From Sphingomonas morindae (lineage in GTDB: Bacteria; Pseudomonadota; Alphaproteobacteria; Sphingomonadales; Sphingomonadaceae): 64,000 nucleotides of DNA. This document shows, in pieces, positions 1 through 5,935 of this stretch; positions within the stretch are counted from its first letter, which is position 1; every line of letters begins with the position of its first letter. The position numbers and the translations under genes are program-made. The notes below the pieces were generated by a model that saw only the letters and a program-made list of their open reading frames with translations, was not told the DNA's origin and searched no databases. The stretch covers positions 434,001 through 498,000 of the forward strand of contig NZ_CP084930.1 of NCBI RefSeq assembly GCF_023822065.1. Direction: 5' to 3'.

Positions 1-524
1 GGCGCCTGCAAGATCTGCACCACGCGCCGCGTCAGCCGCGCCGCCGCGTCCACCGGATCGTCCTGCGCGCGGCGCGGCAGCGTCGCCGGATCGAACAGGA
101 AGATGGGATCGATATCGGAGGAATAATTCAGCTCGCGGCTGCCATGTTTGCCCAGCGCCAGCGCCACCAGACCGGTGACCGGCGCGCCCGGAACGCGCTC
201 CTCGATCGCCGCCGCGATCGCCTGGGCGAGCGCGCGATCCGCGAAATCGGACAGGAGGCCCGTCACGCCGTCCAGATCGAGCAGGCCGGCAAGATCGGCG
301 ATCGCCACCGCCAGCGCCAGCCGCCGCCGCTCGCGCCGCAGCCGCACCGCCACCGTCTCGCCCGCCACCGCGCGGGTGAGCGCGAGCGCGCCGGCGAGAT
401 CGCCCGCGGCGAGCCGATCCACGAGTTCGGGTTCGCGCTGCATCGCCCGCCGCAGGAACGGCGCCTCCGCCTCGGCGCGGGCCAGCGCGGCGGAGAGGGA
501 CGCGGCATCGGCGCTGTTCGTCAT
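1..524 (-). CDS. glnE: Bifunctional glutamine synthetase adenylyltransferase/deadenylase, N-terminal part (truncated by window edge)
   Basis: GlnE attaches AMP to glutamine synthetase and removes it, tuning ammonia assimilation to nitrogen status. The frame opens with ATG at 524 (MTNSADAASL...) and stays open to base 1, giving about 174 residues of a protein that is usually 900-1000 long. Residues 123-142 carry the nucleotidyltransferase signature GKHGSRELNYSSDIDPIFLF, typical of the N-terminal deadenylylation domain. The 3' end lies outside the window, so integrity cannot be judged. It is divergent from the NepR-like gene at 589, with about 65 bp between the starts. Confidence 0.93.
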   Translation of the reverse strand, partial: MTNSADAASLSAALARAEAEAPFLRRAMQREPELVDRLAAGDLAGALALTRAVAGETVAVRLRRERRRLALAVAIADLAGLLDLDGVTGLLSDFADRALAQAIAAAIEERVPGAPVTGLVALALGKHGSRELNYSSDIDPIFLFDPATLPRRAQDDPVDAAARLTRRVVQILQA

Positions 525-555
525 CCGCCCTGCTTGTCCTTTGTGCAAGGCGATC

Positions 556-580
556 GCAACCGCGCGATCAGGCCCGCGTT
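556..580 (+). promoter_or_regulatory. Candidate EcfG-type promoter of the NepR-like gene (one mismatch)
   Basis: GCAAC at 556-560, a 16-nt spacer, then CGTT at 577-580. The EcfG consensus is GGAAC-N16/17-CGTT, so only the second base of the -35 differs. A start of transcription about 7 nt downstream (near 587) would almost coincide with the ATG at 589, implying a leaderless or nearly leaderless mRNA. Prediction by eye. Confidence 0.4.
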
Positions 581-588
581 GTTGCGAA

Positions 589-774
589 ATGATGGCGTCA
601 ACCGACTGGACCTATATGGGAGAAGAAAGCCGGCGCGGCGGCTCGGAGCCTTCGCATGTCGTCGAGACACCGCCGCCCAATCTCGGCATCCGCAATGCGC
701 TGCGCGGCGCCTTCCGGTGCAGCGCGGCGGATCTTCCGGAGGAGTTCCGCAGGCTGCTCGCGCGGCTGCGCTGA
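589..774 (+). CDS. NepR-like anti-sigma factor (second copy in the locus)
   Basis: A 61-residue protein. Its C-terminal half (about residues 33-61: ALRGAF...LPEEFRRLLARLR) matches the NepR pattern ALRxx[FY]...[IL]PxE[FL]xxLLx[KR]L seen in the NepR at 2813-2986, with one residue fewer between ALR and the conserved Pro. NepR proteins bind EcfG and, under stress, the PhyR sigma-like domain. The gene converges on ecfG (stop to stop about 46 bp) and may be promoted by the EcfG-like site at 556-580. In-frame ATGs occur at 589, 592 and 616, none with a good ribosome-binding site, so the start is uncertain. The terminal Arg replaces the acidic residue common in NepR. A dedicated regulatory role is inferred. 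Confidence 0.62.
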   Translation: MMASTDWTYMGEESRRGGSEPSHVVETPPPNLGIRNALRGAFRCSAADLPEEFRRLLARLR

Positions 775-781
775 GCCGAGA

Positions 782-808
782 GGCGCCACGGGCCGGAACC
801 GTGGCGCC
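782..808. terminator. Bidirectional hairpin between the NepR-like gene and ecfG
   Basis: Perfect 10-bp inverted repeat (GGCGCCACGG at 782-791, CCGTGGCGCC at 799-808) with a 7-nt loop, between two convergent stop codons. There is no strong T tract on either side, so termination may be partial. Confidence 0.55.
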
Positions 809-820
809 CCTCACGCCGCC

Positions 821-1468
821 TCAGTCGCGGCTCAGTTCGTCCACCTGGTCCATGATGGTCTGCAGGGCGGTGGTGTTGCTGTCGGTCTGATGCTCGCGGC
901 GCGAGGGCAGCTTGCCTTCGGTGAGCAGCGCCTCCAGCGCCACCCGGCCCCGCGCGACGCGGCTCTTGATCGTGCCGACCGCGCAGCCGCAAATCTCGGC
1001 CGCTTCCTCATAGGCGAAGCCGCCCGCCCCCACCAGGATCAGCGCCTCGCGCTGCGGCTGGGGCAGGTGCAGCAGGGCGCGCTGCATATCGCCAAGCTCG
1101 ACATGGCGATCCTGGCTCGCCGGCGCGGCGAGCAGCTTGGACGCGGTGATCTCGTCCCACTCGCCCTTGAAGCGCGCGCGCCGCATCTGGCTGAGGAAAA
1201 GATTGCGCAGGATGATGAAGGTCCAGGCGCGCATATTGGTGCCGGCCTGGAAGCGCTGCCGCGCCGCCCACGCCTTGAGCAAAGTTTCCTGCACGAGATC
1301 GTCGGCAAGATCGCGGTTGCCGGACAGGGATCGGCCGAAGGCGCGCAGATGGGGAATCACCTGAGCCAGCTGAACCTTGAAGTCCGCATCCGACAGCGGC
1401 GTGTGAGGAACAGGCGCCCCGCCCGCGGCCGCCCCCTCTTCCGCCATGGGCGGACTGGTCTTGGTCAT
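821..1468 (-). CDS. ecfG: ECF sigma factor EcfG (general stress response sigma)
   Basis: Sigma factor of the alphaproteobacterial general stress response, 215 residues. Region 2 spans about residues 35-105 (DDLVQETLLKAWAARQRF and a WTFIILRN helix). Region 4 spans about 130-182 (LPQPQREALILVGAGGF...GTIKSRVARGR). It would recognise GGAAC/CGTT promoters and is held inactive by NepR. The ATG at 1468 gives MTKTSPPMAEE and is preceded by a G-rich stretch. In many alphaproteobacteria ecfG follows nepR in an operon. Here it instead lies downstream of phyR on the minus strand, behind a 46-residue membrane protein gene (98 bp apart) whose perfect EcfG promoter could provide autoregulation. Confidence 0.95.
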   Translation of the reverse strand: MTKTSPPMAEEGAAAGGAPVPHTPLSDADFKVQLAQVIPHLRAFGRSLSGNRDLADDLVQETLLKAWAARQRFQAGTNMRAWTFIILRNLFLSQMRRARFKGEWDEITASKLLAAPASQDRHVELGDMQRALLHLPQPQREALILVGAGGFAYEEAAEICGCAVGTIKSRVARGRVALEALLTEGKLPSRREHQTDSNTTALQTIMDQVDELSRD

Positions 1469-1566
1469 GAAACCCCCAAGCTCCGTTGAGCGGGATACAT
1501 CCCCGCAGCCTGAATCAAGATAGGCGCGCCCGAGCGGCAACGCCAGTGCCCCCGCGTCGAGTGTCG

Positions 1567-1707
1567 TCAACGATAGACAATCAACAGGATGGCGAAGAGG
1601 ATGACGATGAGGACCAGCGAGGCGACCAGCACCTTGCGGCCCACGCCCGGGGTGGTGCCCGCGCGAAGCTCGTCTGTCGTCACGCGCGGTTCGCGTTCGT
1701 TCACCAT
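1567..1707 (-). CDS. Small single-pass membrane protein (46 aa) in the stress-response locus
   Basis: A 46-residue protein: a polar N-terminus (MVNEREPRVTTDELRAG, about residues 1-22), a GVGRKV basic collar, and one hydrophobic helix (about residues 26-45, VLVASLVLIVILFAILLIVY). The expected topology is N-in, C-out. The start at 1707 has a strong ribosome-binding site (GGGAGG, 5-6 nt upstream). A perfect GGAAC-N16-CGTT promoter at 1757-1733 places transcription start about 20 nt before the ATG. It lies between phyR and ecfG on the same strand, so it is probably an EcfG target co-transcribed with ecfG. I recognise no family and no function can be assigned. Confidence 0.75.
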   Translation of the reverse strand: MVNEREPRVTTDELRAGTTPGVGRKVLVASLVLIVILFAILLIVYR

Positions 1708-1732
1708 GGAATTCCTCCCGGCACTCTATGCT

Positions 1733-1757
1733 AACGTGAGGGGCCGGGAGGAGTTCC
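1733..1757 (-). promoter_or_regulatory. EcfG-dependent promoter (perfect consensus) for the 46-aa protein and ecfG
   Basis: On the minus strand, GGAAC (1757-1753), a 16-nt spacer, then CGTT (1736-1733). This matches the alphaproteobacterial EcfG consensus exactly. It sits just behind the phyR stop and 26 nt before the ATG at 1707. If transcripts run on they include ecfG, giving a positive feedback loop. Confidence 0.8.
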
Positions 1758-1767
1758 GTCGCACCGG

Positions 1768-2565
1768 TCAGGCGGGTACGGTCGCGCCGTCGAAGAACAG
1801 CGCCTGGCTGATCGCCGCCTTCACCGTGGAGCGCTGGAAGGGCTTGGTGATGAGGAAGGTCGGCTCGGGCCGCTCGCCGGTCAGCAGCCGCTCGGGGAAG
1901 GCGGTGATGAAGATCACCGGCACGTCGAACTGGGCGAGAATGTCCTTCACCGCGTCGATGCCCGAACTGTCGTCCGCCAGCTGGATATCGGCGAGGACGA
2001 GGCCGGGCCGGCGCGCCATGGCCTGGGCCACCGCCTCGTCGCGGGTCACCGCGACGCCCGTCACGCCATGGCCGAGATCGCGCACGATCGTCTCGAGATC
2101 CATCGCGATGATCGGCTCGTCCTCGATGATGAGCACCTCGGCCTGGGTCTGACGCTCGATTTCGGCGAGCGCCTCGGCGACCAGCGCGTCCACCTCGGCC
2201 GGGGTCACGCCGATCAGATAGGCGGTGTCCTCGGTGGTGAAGCCCTCCATCGCGGTCAGCAGCAGCGCCTGGCGCGAGCGCGGCGTGATCCGCGCCAGCC
2301 GCGCCTGGGCGATAGCTTCGGTGGGGCTGTTGTCCTGCCCACCATCGACCCCGGTATCCACCGAGGCGGACTGCCAGATCGCCTGGAAGGTACGGTAGAG
2401 ACCGAGGCGAGGATCGACGTCGCGCGGAAAATCCTCGGGCGCGGCGACGATCGCTTCCAGCGTCGCGCGCACATAGGTGTCGCCCTCTTTCTGGTTGCCG
2501 GTCAACGCCCGCGCATAGCGCCGCAGAAAGGGAAGGTGCGGCGCGAGTTCCTGGCCTAGTGGCAT
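1768..2565 (-). CDS. phyR: PhyR, sigma-mimic response regulator of the general stress response
   Basis: Anti-anti-sigma factor, 265 residues from the ATG at 2565. Residues 1 to about 135 form the sigma-like domain (LPFLRRYARALTG, TPRSRQALLLTAMEGF). Residues about 142-262 form a receiver with acidic pocket (IIEDEP), phospho-acceptor Asp193 (LADIQL), Thr221 and Lys241 (ITKPF). Phosphorylated PhyR binds NepR and so frees EcfG. I chose MPLGQELAPH as start because known PhyR proteins begin at this point. An upstream in-frame ATG at 2589 (MLRSLDTD) and others further up are alternatives. It is divergent from nepR, and I saw no clear EcfG promoter facing phyR. Confidence 0.95.
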   Translation of the reverse strand: MPLGQELAPHLPFLRRYARALTGNQKEGDTYVRATLEAIVAAPEDFPRDVDPRLGLYRTFQAIWQSASVDTGVDGGQDNSPTEAIAQARLARITPRSRQALLLTAMEGFTTEDTAYLIGVTPAEVDALVAEALAEIERQTQAEVLIIEDEPIIAMDLETIVRDLGHGVTGVAVTRDEAVAQAMARRPGLVLADIQLADDSSGIDAVKDILAQFDVPVIFITAFPERLLTGERPEPTFLITKPFQRSTVKAAISQALFFDGATVPA

Positions 2566-2679
2566 ATCCGTGTCCAAACTCCTGAGCATGTCCGTGATGC
2601 GAGGCGTTTGCTCGGCCATCCCCCGCGGAATGGCCACCCCCCGTGTCGCGGCGGCCGCGCGGGAGCGGCCGTCGGACAG

Positions 2680-2704
2680 GGAACCAACGGACCAGTTTTT
2701 TGTT
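2680..2704 (+). promoter_or_regulatory. EcfG-type promoter upstream of nepR (distal)
   Basis: GGAAC at 2680-2684, 16-nt spacer, TGTT at 2701-2704. One base off the CGTT consensus, correctly spaced, in the phyR-nepR intergenic region and reading into nepR about 110 nt further on. It suggests that EcfG drives its own anti-sigma factor. Confidence 0.65.
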
Positions 2705-2755
2705 TCCAAGGCCAGCCGGCAAATTGTGCGACGCCTATCCCTTGCACTATGGCTG

Positions 2756-2780
2756 GGAACGGTAACGCGGCTGGCGCGTC
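2756..2780 (+). promoter_or_regulatory. Possible second EcfG-type promoter upstream of nepR (proximal)
   Basis: GGAAC at 2756-2760, 16-nt spacer, CGTC at 2777-2780. One mismatch in the -10. Only 33 nt before the presumed nepR start, so a transcript from here would have a short leader. It may be a tandem promoter with the 2680 site, or chance. Confidence 0.4.
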
Positions 2781-2812
2781 TAGAGGCGGCATCGACATGG
2801 GGACGGGGCACA

Positions 2813-2986
2813 TTGGCGTTGAGCGACGATAAGACATCACGGAACGTCCCGGACCGCGAAACCTCGTCCGCCGGCCGCAAACAGGCCGATCGGGACGTTG
2901 GACATGCGCTGCGGTCGGTCTATGCATCGACCGTTAACGAGGAGATCCCAGCCGAGCTGATCGATCTGCTCGGCAAGCTCGACTGA
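2813..2986 (+). CDS. nepR: NepR anti-sigma factor
   Basis: The frame carries the NepR core VGHALRSVYASTVNEE followed by IPAELIDLLGKLD at its C-terminus. NepR binds EcfG under non-stress conditions and is titrated by phosphorylated PhyR. There is no ATG between the promoters and the core. TTG codons at 2813 and 2819 are the likely starts (57 or 55 residues), with GGGG runs 4-14 nt upstream, so the start is a choice rather than a certainty. The product is partnered on the same strand by the PhyP-like kinase homologue 35 bp downstream, not by ecfG. Confidence 0.85.
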   Translation: MALSDDKTSRNVPDRETSSAGRKQADRDVGHALRSVYASTVNEEIPAELIDLLGKLD

Positions 2987-3021
2987 TCCGTCGGGCGCAC
3001 CATCGCCCGAAGGCCGCGCTT

Positions 3022-4677
3022 ATGTCCAATGACGAACAGATCCGCGCGGGCTTCATCGCCTCCCGGTTCGCGCGCCTGTCGACCAGCGGTAAATTGCTGC
3101 TCATCCTCACGCTGGCGCTGCTGCCGCTGGGGCTGATCGCGTCGCTCGCCTCGATCGAGACGGCGCGCGCCAACCATGCCAATCGCGCCGCCGCGGCACG
3201 CCTGCTGGCGGGCGATTCGGCCGATCGGCTGAGCCTCTTCCTGGATCATGTCAGCGCGTCGCTCCGACTCGCCGGGCGCGGCGGCGGCGCCGGCGCGTGT
3301 CGCCGCGCGGCCGAGGAGATCAGCGTGGCGGGGGTGGAGAGCGCCCGCGTCGCGCTGTTCAATCCGGCCGGGCGGCTGATCTGCGCCAGCGCCAGCTTTC
3401 CCGGCACGCTGCCGCTGCGCGCGCCCGGCGTGGCGCCGCAACTGCTGCTGGATGGCAAGGGCGGCATGCTGCGCGTGATCCTCGGCACCGGCCAGAACTG
3501 GGCGCTGGCCGAATTGCCGCGCGCGCTGCTTGCCAAGGTGAGCCACCCCAATGCGGTGGACGGCAGCTATGATCTCCGCCTCGCCGACGGGCGCGGCGGC
3601 GTGATGCCGCTGGCGGCGATGCGCACCGTGGCGCTGGGGCGCGACATCGTCTCGCAACTGCCCGTCGCCCAGGGCCAGTTGCGGCTGGCGATGCGCGTCG
3701 AATCGCTGCCGCTCAGCGCCAACGAACTGCTCATCACCGCTCTGCCGCTGCTGATGTGGCTGGCGGCGGCGGCGATCGGATGGGTGGTCGCCAACCGGCT
3801 GATCCTGCGCCCGCTCGGCGAATTGCAGCGCGCGATCGAGACGGCGCGGGCGCGCGGCGGCGCGCTGGTGATGCCCGCCATGACCACGCCCGCGCAGGAA
3901 ATCCGCGATCTCGGCGATGCCCTGTCGGGCGCGATGGCGACGATCGCGCGGCACGAGGCGGAGCTTGAGGACGGCCTCGCCCGCCAGACCCGGCTGACGC
4001 GCGAAGTGCATCACCGCGTGAAGAACAATCTCCAGGTCGTCGCCAGCCTGCTCAACATCCATGCGCGCGGCGCCCGCACGCCCGAGGCGATCGCGGCCTA
4101 TGGCGCCATCCAGCGCCGCGTCGATGCGCTCGCGCTGGTGCATCGCAGCCATTATGCGGAGCTCGAGATCAATCGCGGCGTGGCGCTGCGCCCGTTGATC
4201 GGCGAACTGGCCGCCAATCTGCGCGGCTCCGCGCCGCCGGGCATGGCGCCGCCCCGGCTGGTGCTCGACACGCGTCTGTTCAGCGCCACGCAGGACGTGG
4301 CCGTGCCCGTCGCCTTCCTCATCACCGAGCTGGTCGAGCTGGCGATGTTCCGCTTGCCCGGCACCGAGATCCGCATCGGGCTGGATGGCGAGGGCCCGGA
4401 CCTCGAGCCCGGGCGCGCGCGCCTCTCCATCGTCTCGCCGGGCCTGGCCGATGCCGCCGCCCCGCGCGACGAAGCCTTTGTGCGGGGCGAGCGGGTGGTC
4501 GGCGGCCTCGCCCGACAGCTGCGCACCACGCTCGTCACCGATGCCGAGGCCGGCCGCTTCGCGCTGGACATCATCGTGATGGACGAAGGCCAGCCGCGCA
4601 TGGATGGCGCCGGCGGCCGTGATCTGGTGATGCAGCAGCGCGGCGGCGCGCTGCCGCCCGTCCATATGGGCGGCTGA
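3022..4677 (+). CDS. phyP: PhyP-like membrane HisKA_2 kinase homologue with degenerate ATPase domain
   Basis: 551 residues. Transmembrane helices at about 24-44 and 236-257 flank a periplasmic sensor region. A HAMP-like linker follows to about 310, then a HisKA_2 dimerisation helix with EVHHRVKNNLQVV (His331 in the acceptor position). The ATPase part is eroded. Where HATPase domains read ELVxNA, this protein has TELVELAMF (435-443), so the Mg-ATP Asn is Leu440, and no glycine-rich G boxes are visible. That combination matches sphingomonad PhyP, reported to act as a PhyR phosphatase and negative regulator rather than a kinase. It lies directly after nepR and is probably co-transcribed with it. 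Confidence 0.85.
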   Translation: MSNDEQIRAGFIASRFARLSTSGKLLLILTLALLPLGLIASLASIETARANHANRAAAARLLAGDSADRLSLFLDHVSASLRLAGRGGGAGACRRAAEEISVAGVESARVALFNPAGRLICASASFPGTLPLRAPGVAPQLLLDGKGGMLRVILGTGQNWALAELPRALLAKVSHPNAVDGSYDLRLADGRGGVMPLAAMRTVALGRDIVSQLPVAQGQLRLAMRVESLPLSANELLITALPLLMWLAAAAIGWVVANRLILRPLGELQRAIETARARGGALVMPAMTTPAQEIRDLGDALSGAMATIARHEAELEDGLARQTRLTREVHHRVKNNLQVVASLLNIHARGARTPEAIAAYGAIQRRVDALALVHRSHYAELEINRGVALRPLIGELAANLRGSAPPGMAPPRLVLDTRLFSATQDVAVPVAFLITELVELAMFRLPGTEIRIGLDGEGPDLEPGRARLSIVSPGLADAAAPRDEAFVRGERVVGGLARQLRTTLVTDAEAGRFALDIIVMDEGQPRMDGAGGRDLVMQQRGGALPPVHMGG

Positions 4678-4704
4678 GCGGCGGCATTTTTTTGGCGCGG
4701 GCCG

Positions 4705-4729
4705 GGAACCCCCTGGCGCAGGCGGCGTT
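4705..4729 (+). promoter_or_regulatory. EcfG-dependent promoter (perfect consensus) ahead of the predicted sRNA
   Basis: GGAAC at 4705-4709, 16-nt spacer, CGTT at 4726-4729: an exact match to the EcfG consensus, starting 27 bp after the phyP stop. The next ORF starts only at 4976, so the immediate product would be a non-coding transcript beginning near 4736. Confidence 0.8.
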
Positions 4730-4735
4730 CTACAG

Positions 4736-4830
4736 TCCGGATAGCGACCTTTTGCCCCCCCGCTCTCGCTATCCAGAACACACTGGGCCCGGACGCGCCG
4801 CCTTCCCCCCCGACGGCGCATCCGGGCCCT
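4736..4830 (+). ncRNA. Predicted stress-induced sRNA with two C-rich hairpin loops (GsrN-like)
   Basis: Starts about 7 nt after a perfect EcfG -10. Hairpin 1: GGATAGCGA (4739-4747) pairs perfectly with TCGCTATCC (4766-4774), and the 18-nt loop holds seven consecutive C (4755-4761). Hairpin 2: 16-nt arms at 4785-4800 and 4814-4829 with one mismatch (C4794/A4820). Its 13-nt loop again holds seven C (4805-4811) after CCTT. No ORF is plausible here. Caulobacter GsrN is a sigmaT (EcfG)-dependent sRNA whose C-rich loop pairs with mRNA leaders; similar architecture and location suggest an analogue, but the match is structural only. Hairpin 2 may serve as terminator, although the following TAAACTTG is a poor U tract. 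Confidence 0.6.
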
Positions 4831-4903
4831 AAACTTGTCCGCGCCTCAAGATGCGCGTCGTCCCCGGTCAAAGACGCCTGCTCCGCCGATCCATATCGGA
4901 CGT

Positions 4904-4928
4904 GGAACTAAAGTTTTGGGGGCGCATT
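4904..4928 (+). promoter_or_regulatory. Candidate EcfG-type promoter of the entericidin-like gene
   Basis: GGAAC at 4904-4908, 16-nt spacer, CATT at 4925-4928 (one mismatch to CGTT). Transcription from here would leave a leader of about 40 nt before the ATG at 4976. Confidence 0.55.
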
Positions 4929-4975
4929 TCCCCGGAGACAGTGCAGTGTGGCACGTCGAAAAAGGGAATAGACCT

Positions 4976-5113
4976 ATGGTCCGCAAGATCGTCACCGCCG
5001 GCCTCGTCGCCGGTGCGCTCCTCACCACCGCTTGCAACACTATCGCGGGCGCGGGCAAGGATGTCTCCTCGGTCGGCCACGCGACCACCGACGCCGCCAA
5101 CAAGACGAAGTAA
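4976..5113 (+). CDS. Entericidin A/B family small lipoprotein
   Basis: 45 residues. A lipoprotein signal peptide (MVRKIVTAGLVAGALLTTAC) has its lipobox Cys at position 20, followed by NTIAGAGKDVSSVG, the entericidin core, and a short TTDAANKTK tail. Entericidins are tiny envelope lipoproteins often induced by stress or stationary phase through general stress sigma factors. A ribosome-binding site (AAGGGA) lies about 7 nt before the ATG. The gene ends the GSR locus behind an EcfG-like site (4904-4928) and could also be reached by read-through from the 4705 promoter. It converges on tatC. Confidence 0.88.
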   Translation: MVRKIVTAGLVAGALLTTACNTIAGAGKDVSSVGHATTDAANKTK

Positions 5114-5136
5114 GCGTCGCTCTTCGTCGAGCAGCA

Positions 5137-5169
5137 AGGGCGTCGCCGGATCACCGGCGGCGCCCTTTG
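5137..5169. terminator. Bidirectional terminator between the entericidin gene and tatC
   Basis: 13-bp stem (5137-5149 with 5154-5166, one G-T pair) and an ATCA tetraloop, flanked by short T-containing runs on both strands. It lies between convergent genes. Confidence 0.65.
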
Positions 5170-5174
5170 CCTGT

Positions 5175-5933
5175 TCAGCCTTCCCTGGCCCGCCGCCGCT
5201 CGGTGAACCAGATCGCGATCAGCGCGAATTCGTAGAGCAGCACCAGCGGCACCGCGAGCAGCAGCATCGAGACAATATCGGGCGGGCTCAGCACCGCCGC
5301 GATCGCCGTCACCGCCACGATCGCATAGCGGCGGCCGGAGACGAGCTGCGCGCGGGTGACGATGCCGGCGCGCTCCAGCAGCATCAGCAGCACCGGCAGC
5401 AGAAAGGCGACACCGAAGCCGAACAGGAATTTGGTGACGAACGACAGGTAGTTGCCGATCGCCGGCAGGGCCTCCTGCTGGATCCCTCCGATATTGCCCT
5501 GGAAGCCGAGCAGAAAGTGCAGCGCCAGCGGCATCGCCATGTAATAGGCCAGCGCCGCGCCGGACAGGAAGAGCAGCGGTGTCAGCACCAGGAAGGGCCG
5601 GAGCGCGCGCTTCTCCTTGGTGTAGAGGCCGGGCGCCACGAACCGCCAGATCTGGTTCGCCACCACCGGGAAGCTGAGCATGATCGCGGCGAAGAAGGCC
5701 ACCTTCACCTTGGCGAAAAAGGCTTCGAACACGTCGGTGTAGATGAGCTTGCCCTGGCCCGCGCGCAGCAGCGGCTGGACCAGGAAGGCGAAGATCGTCT
5801 CGGCGAAATAATAGCAGGCGAGAAAGGCGATCAGCAGCGCCGAAAAGCTCCAGATCAGCCGCCGGCGCAGCTCGATGAGGTGATCGAGCAGGGGCGCGCG
5901 GCTGTCTTCCAGTTCGTCCTCGTCCATGATCAT
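5175..5933 (-). CDS. tatC: Sec-independent (Tat) translocase subunit TatC
   Basis: 252 residues with six predicted transmembrane segments, the normal TatC size. TatC is the inner-membrane receptor for twin-arginine signal peptides and forms the TatBC recognition complex. The N-terminal cytoplasmic motif HLIELRRRL (residues 18-26) and the first periplasmic loop FVAPGLYTKEKR are family hallmarks. It is the last gene of tatABC. The start at 5933 (MIMDEDELED, or the Met two codons in) lies 2 bp after the tatB stop, implying translational coupling. Confidence 0.96.
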   Translation of the reverse strand: MIMDEDELEDSRAPLLDHLIELRRRLIWSFSALLIAFLACYYFAETIFAFLVQPLLRAGQGKLIYTDVFEAFFAKVKVAFFAAIMLSFPVVANQIWRFVAPGLYTKEKRALRPFLVLTPLLFLSGAALAYYMAMPLALHFLLGFQGNIGGIQQEALPAIGNYLSFVTKFLFGFGVAFLLPVLLMLLERAGIVTRAQLVSGRRYAIVAVTAIAAVLSPPDIVSMLLLAVPLVLLYEFALIAIWFTERRRAREG

Positions 5934-5935
5934 GG

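Noticed and set aside
795-819. GGAAC at 795-799 near the ecfG stop
   Set aside because: It lies in the terminator loop and no -10 follows at the correct distance.
2686-2707. Possible minus-strand EcfG promoter for phyR (GGAAAC near 2707-2702)
   Set aside because: The required CGTT at 16-17 nt spacing is absent, so no EcfG promoter for phyR is claimed.
2920-4821. 633-codon minus-strand frame opposite nepR and phyP
   Set aside because: Antisense shadow of nepR and the PhyP-like gene, with no recognisable motifs.
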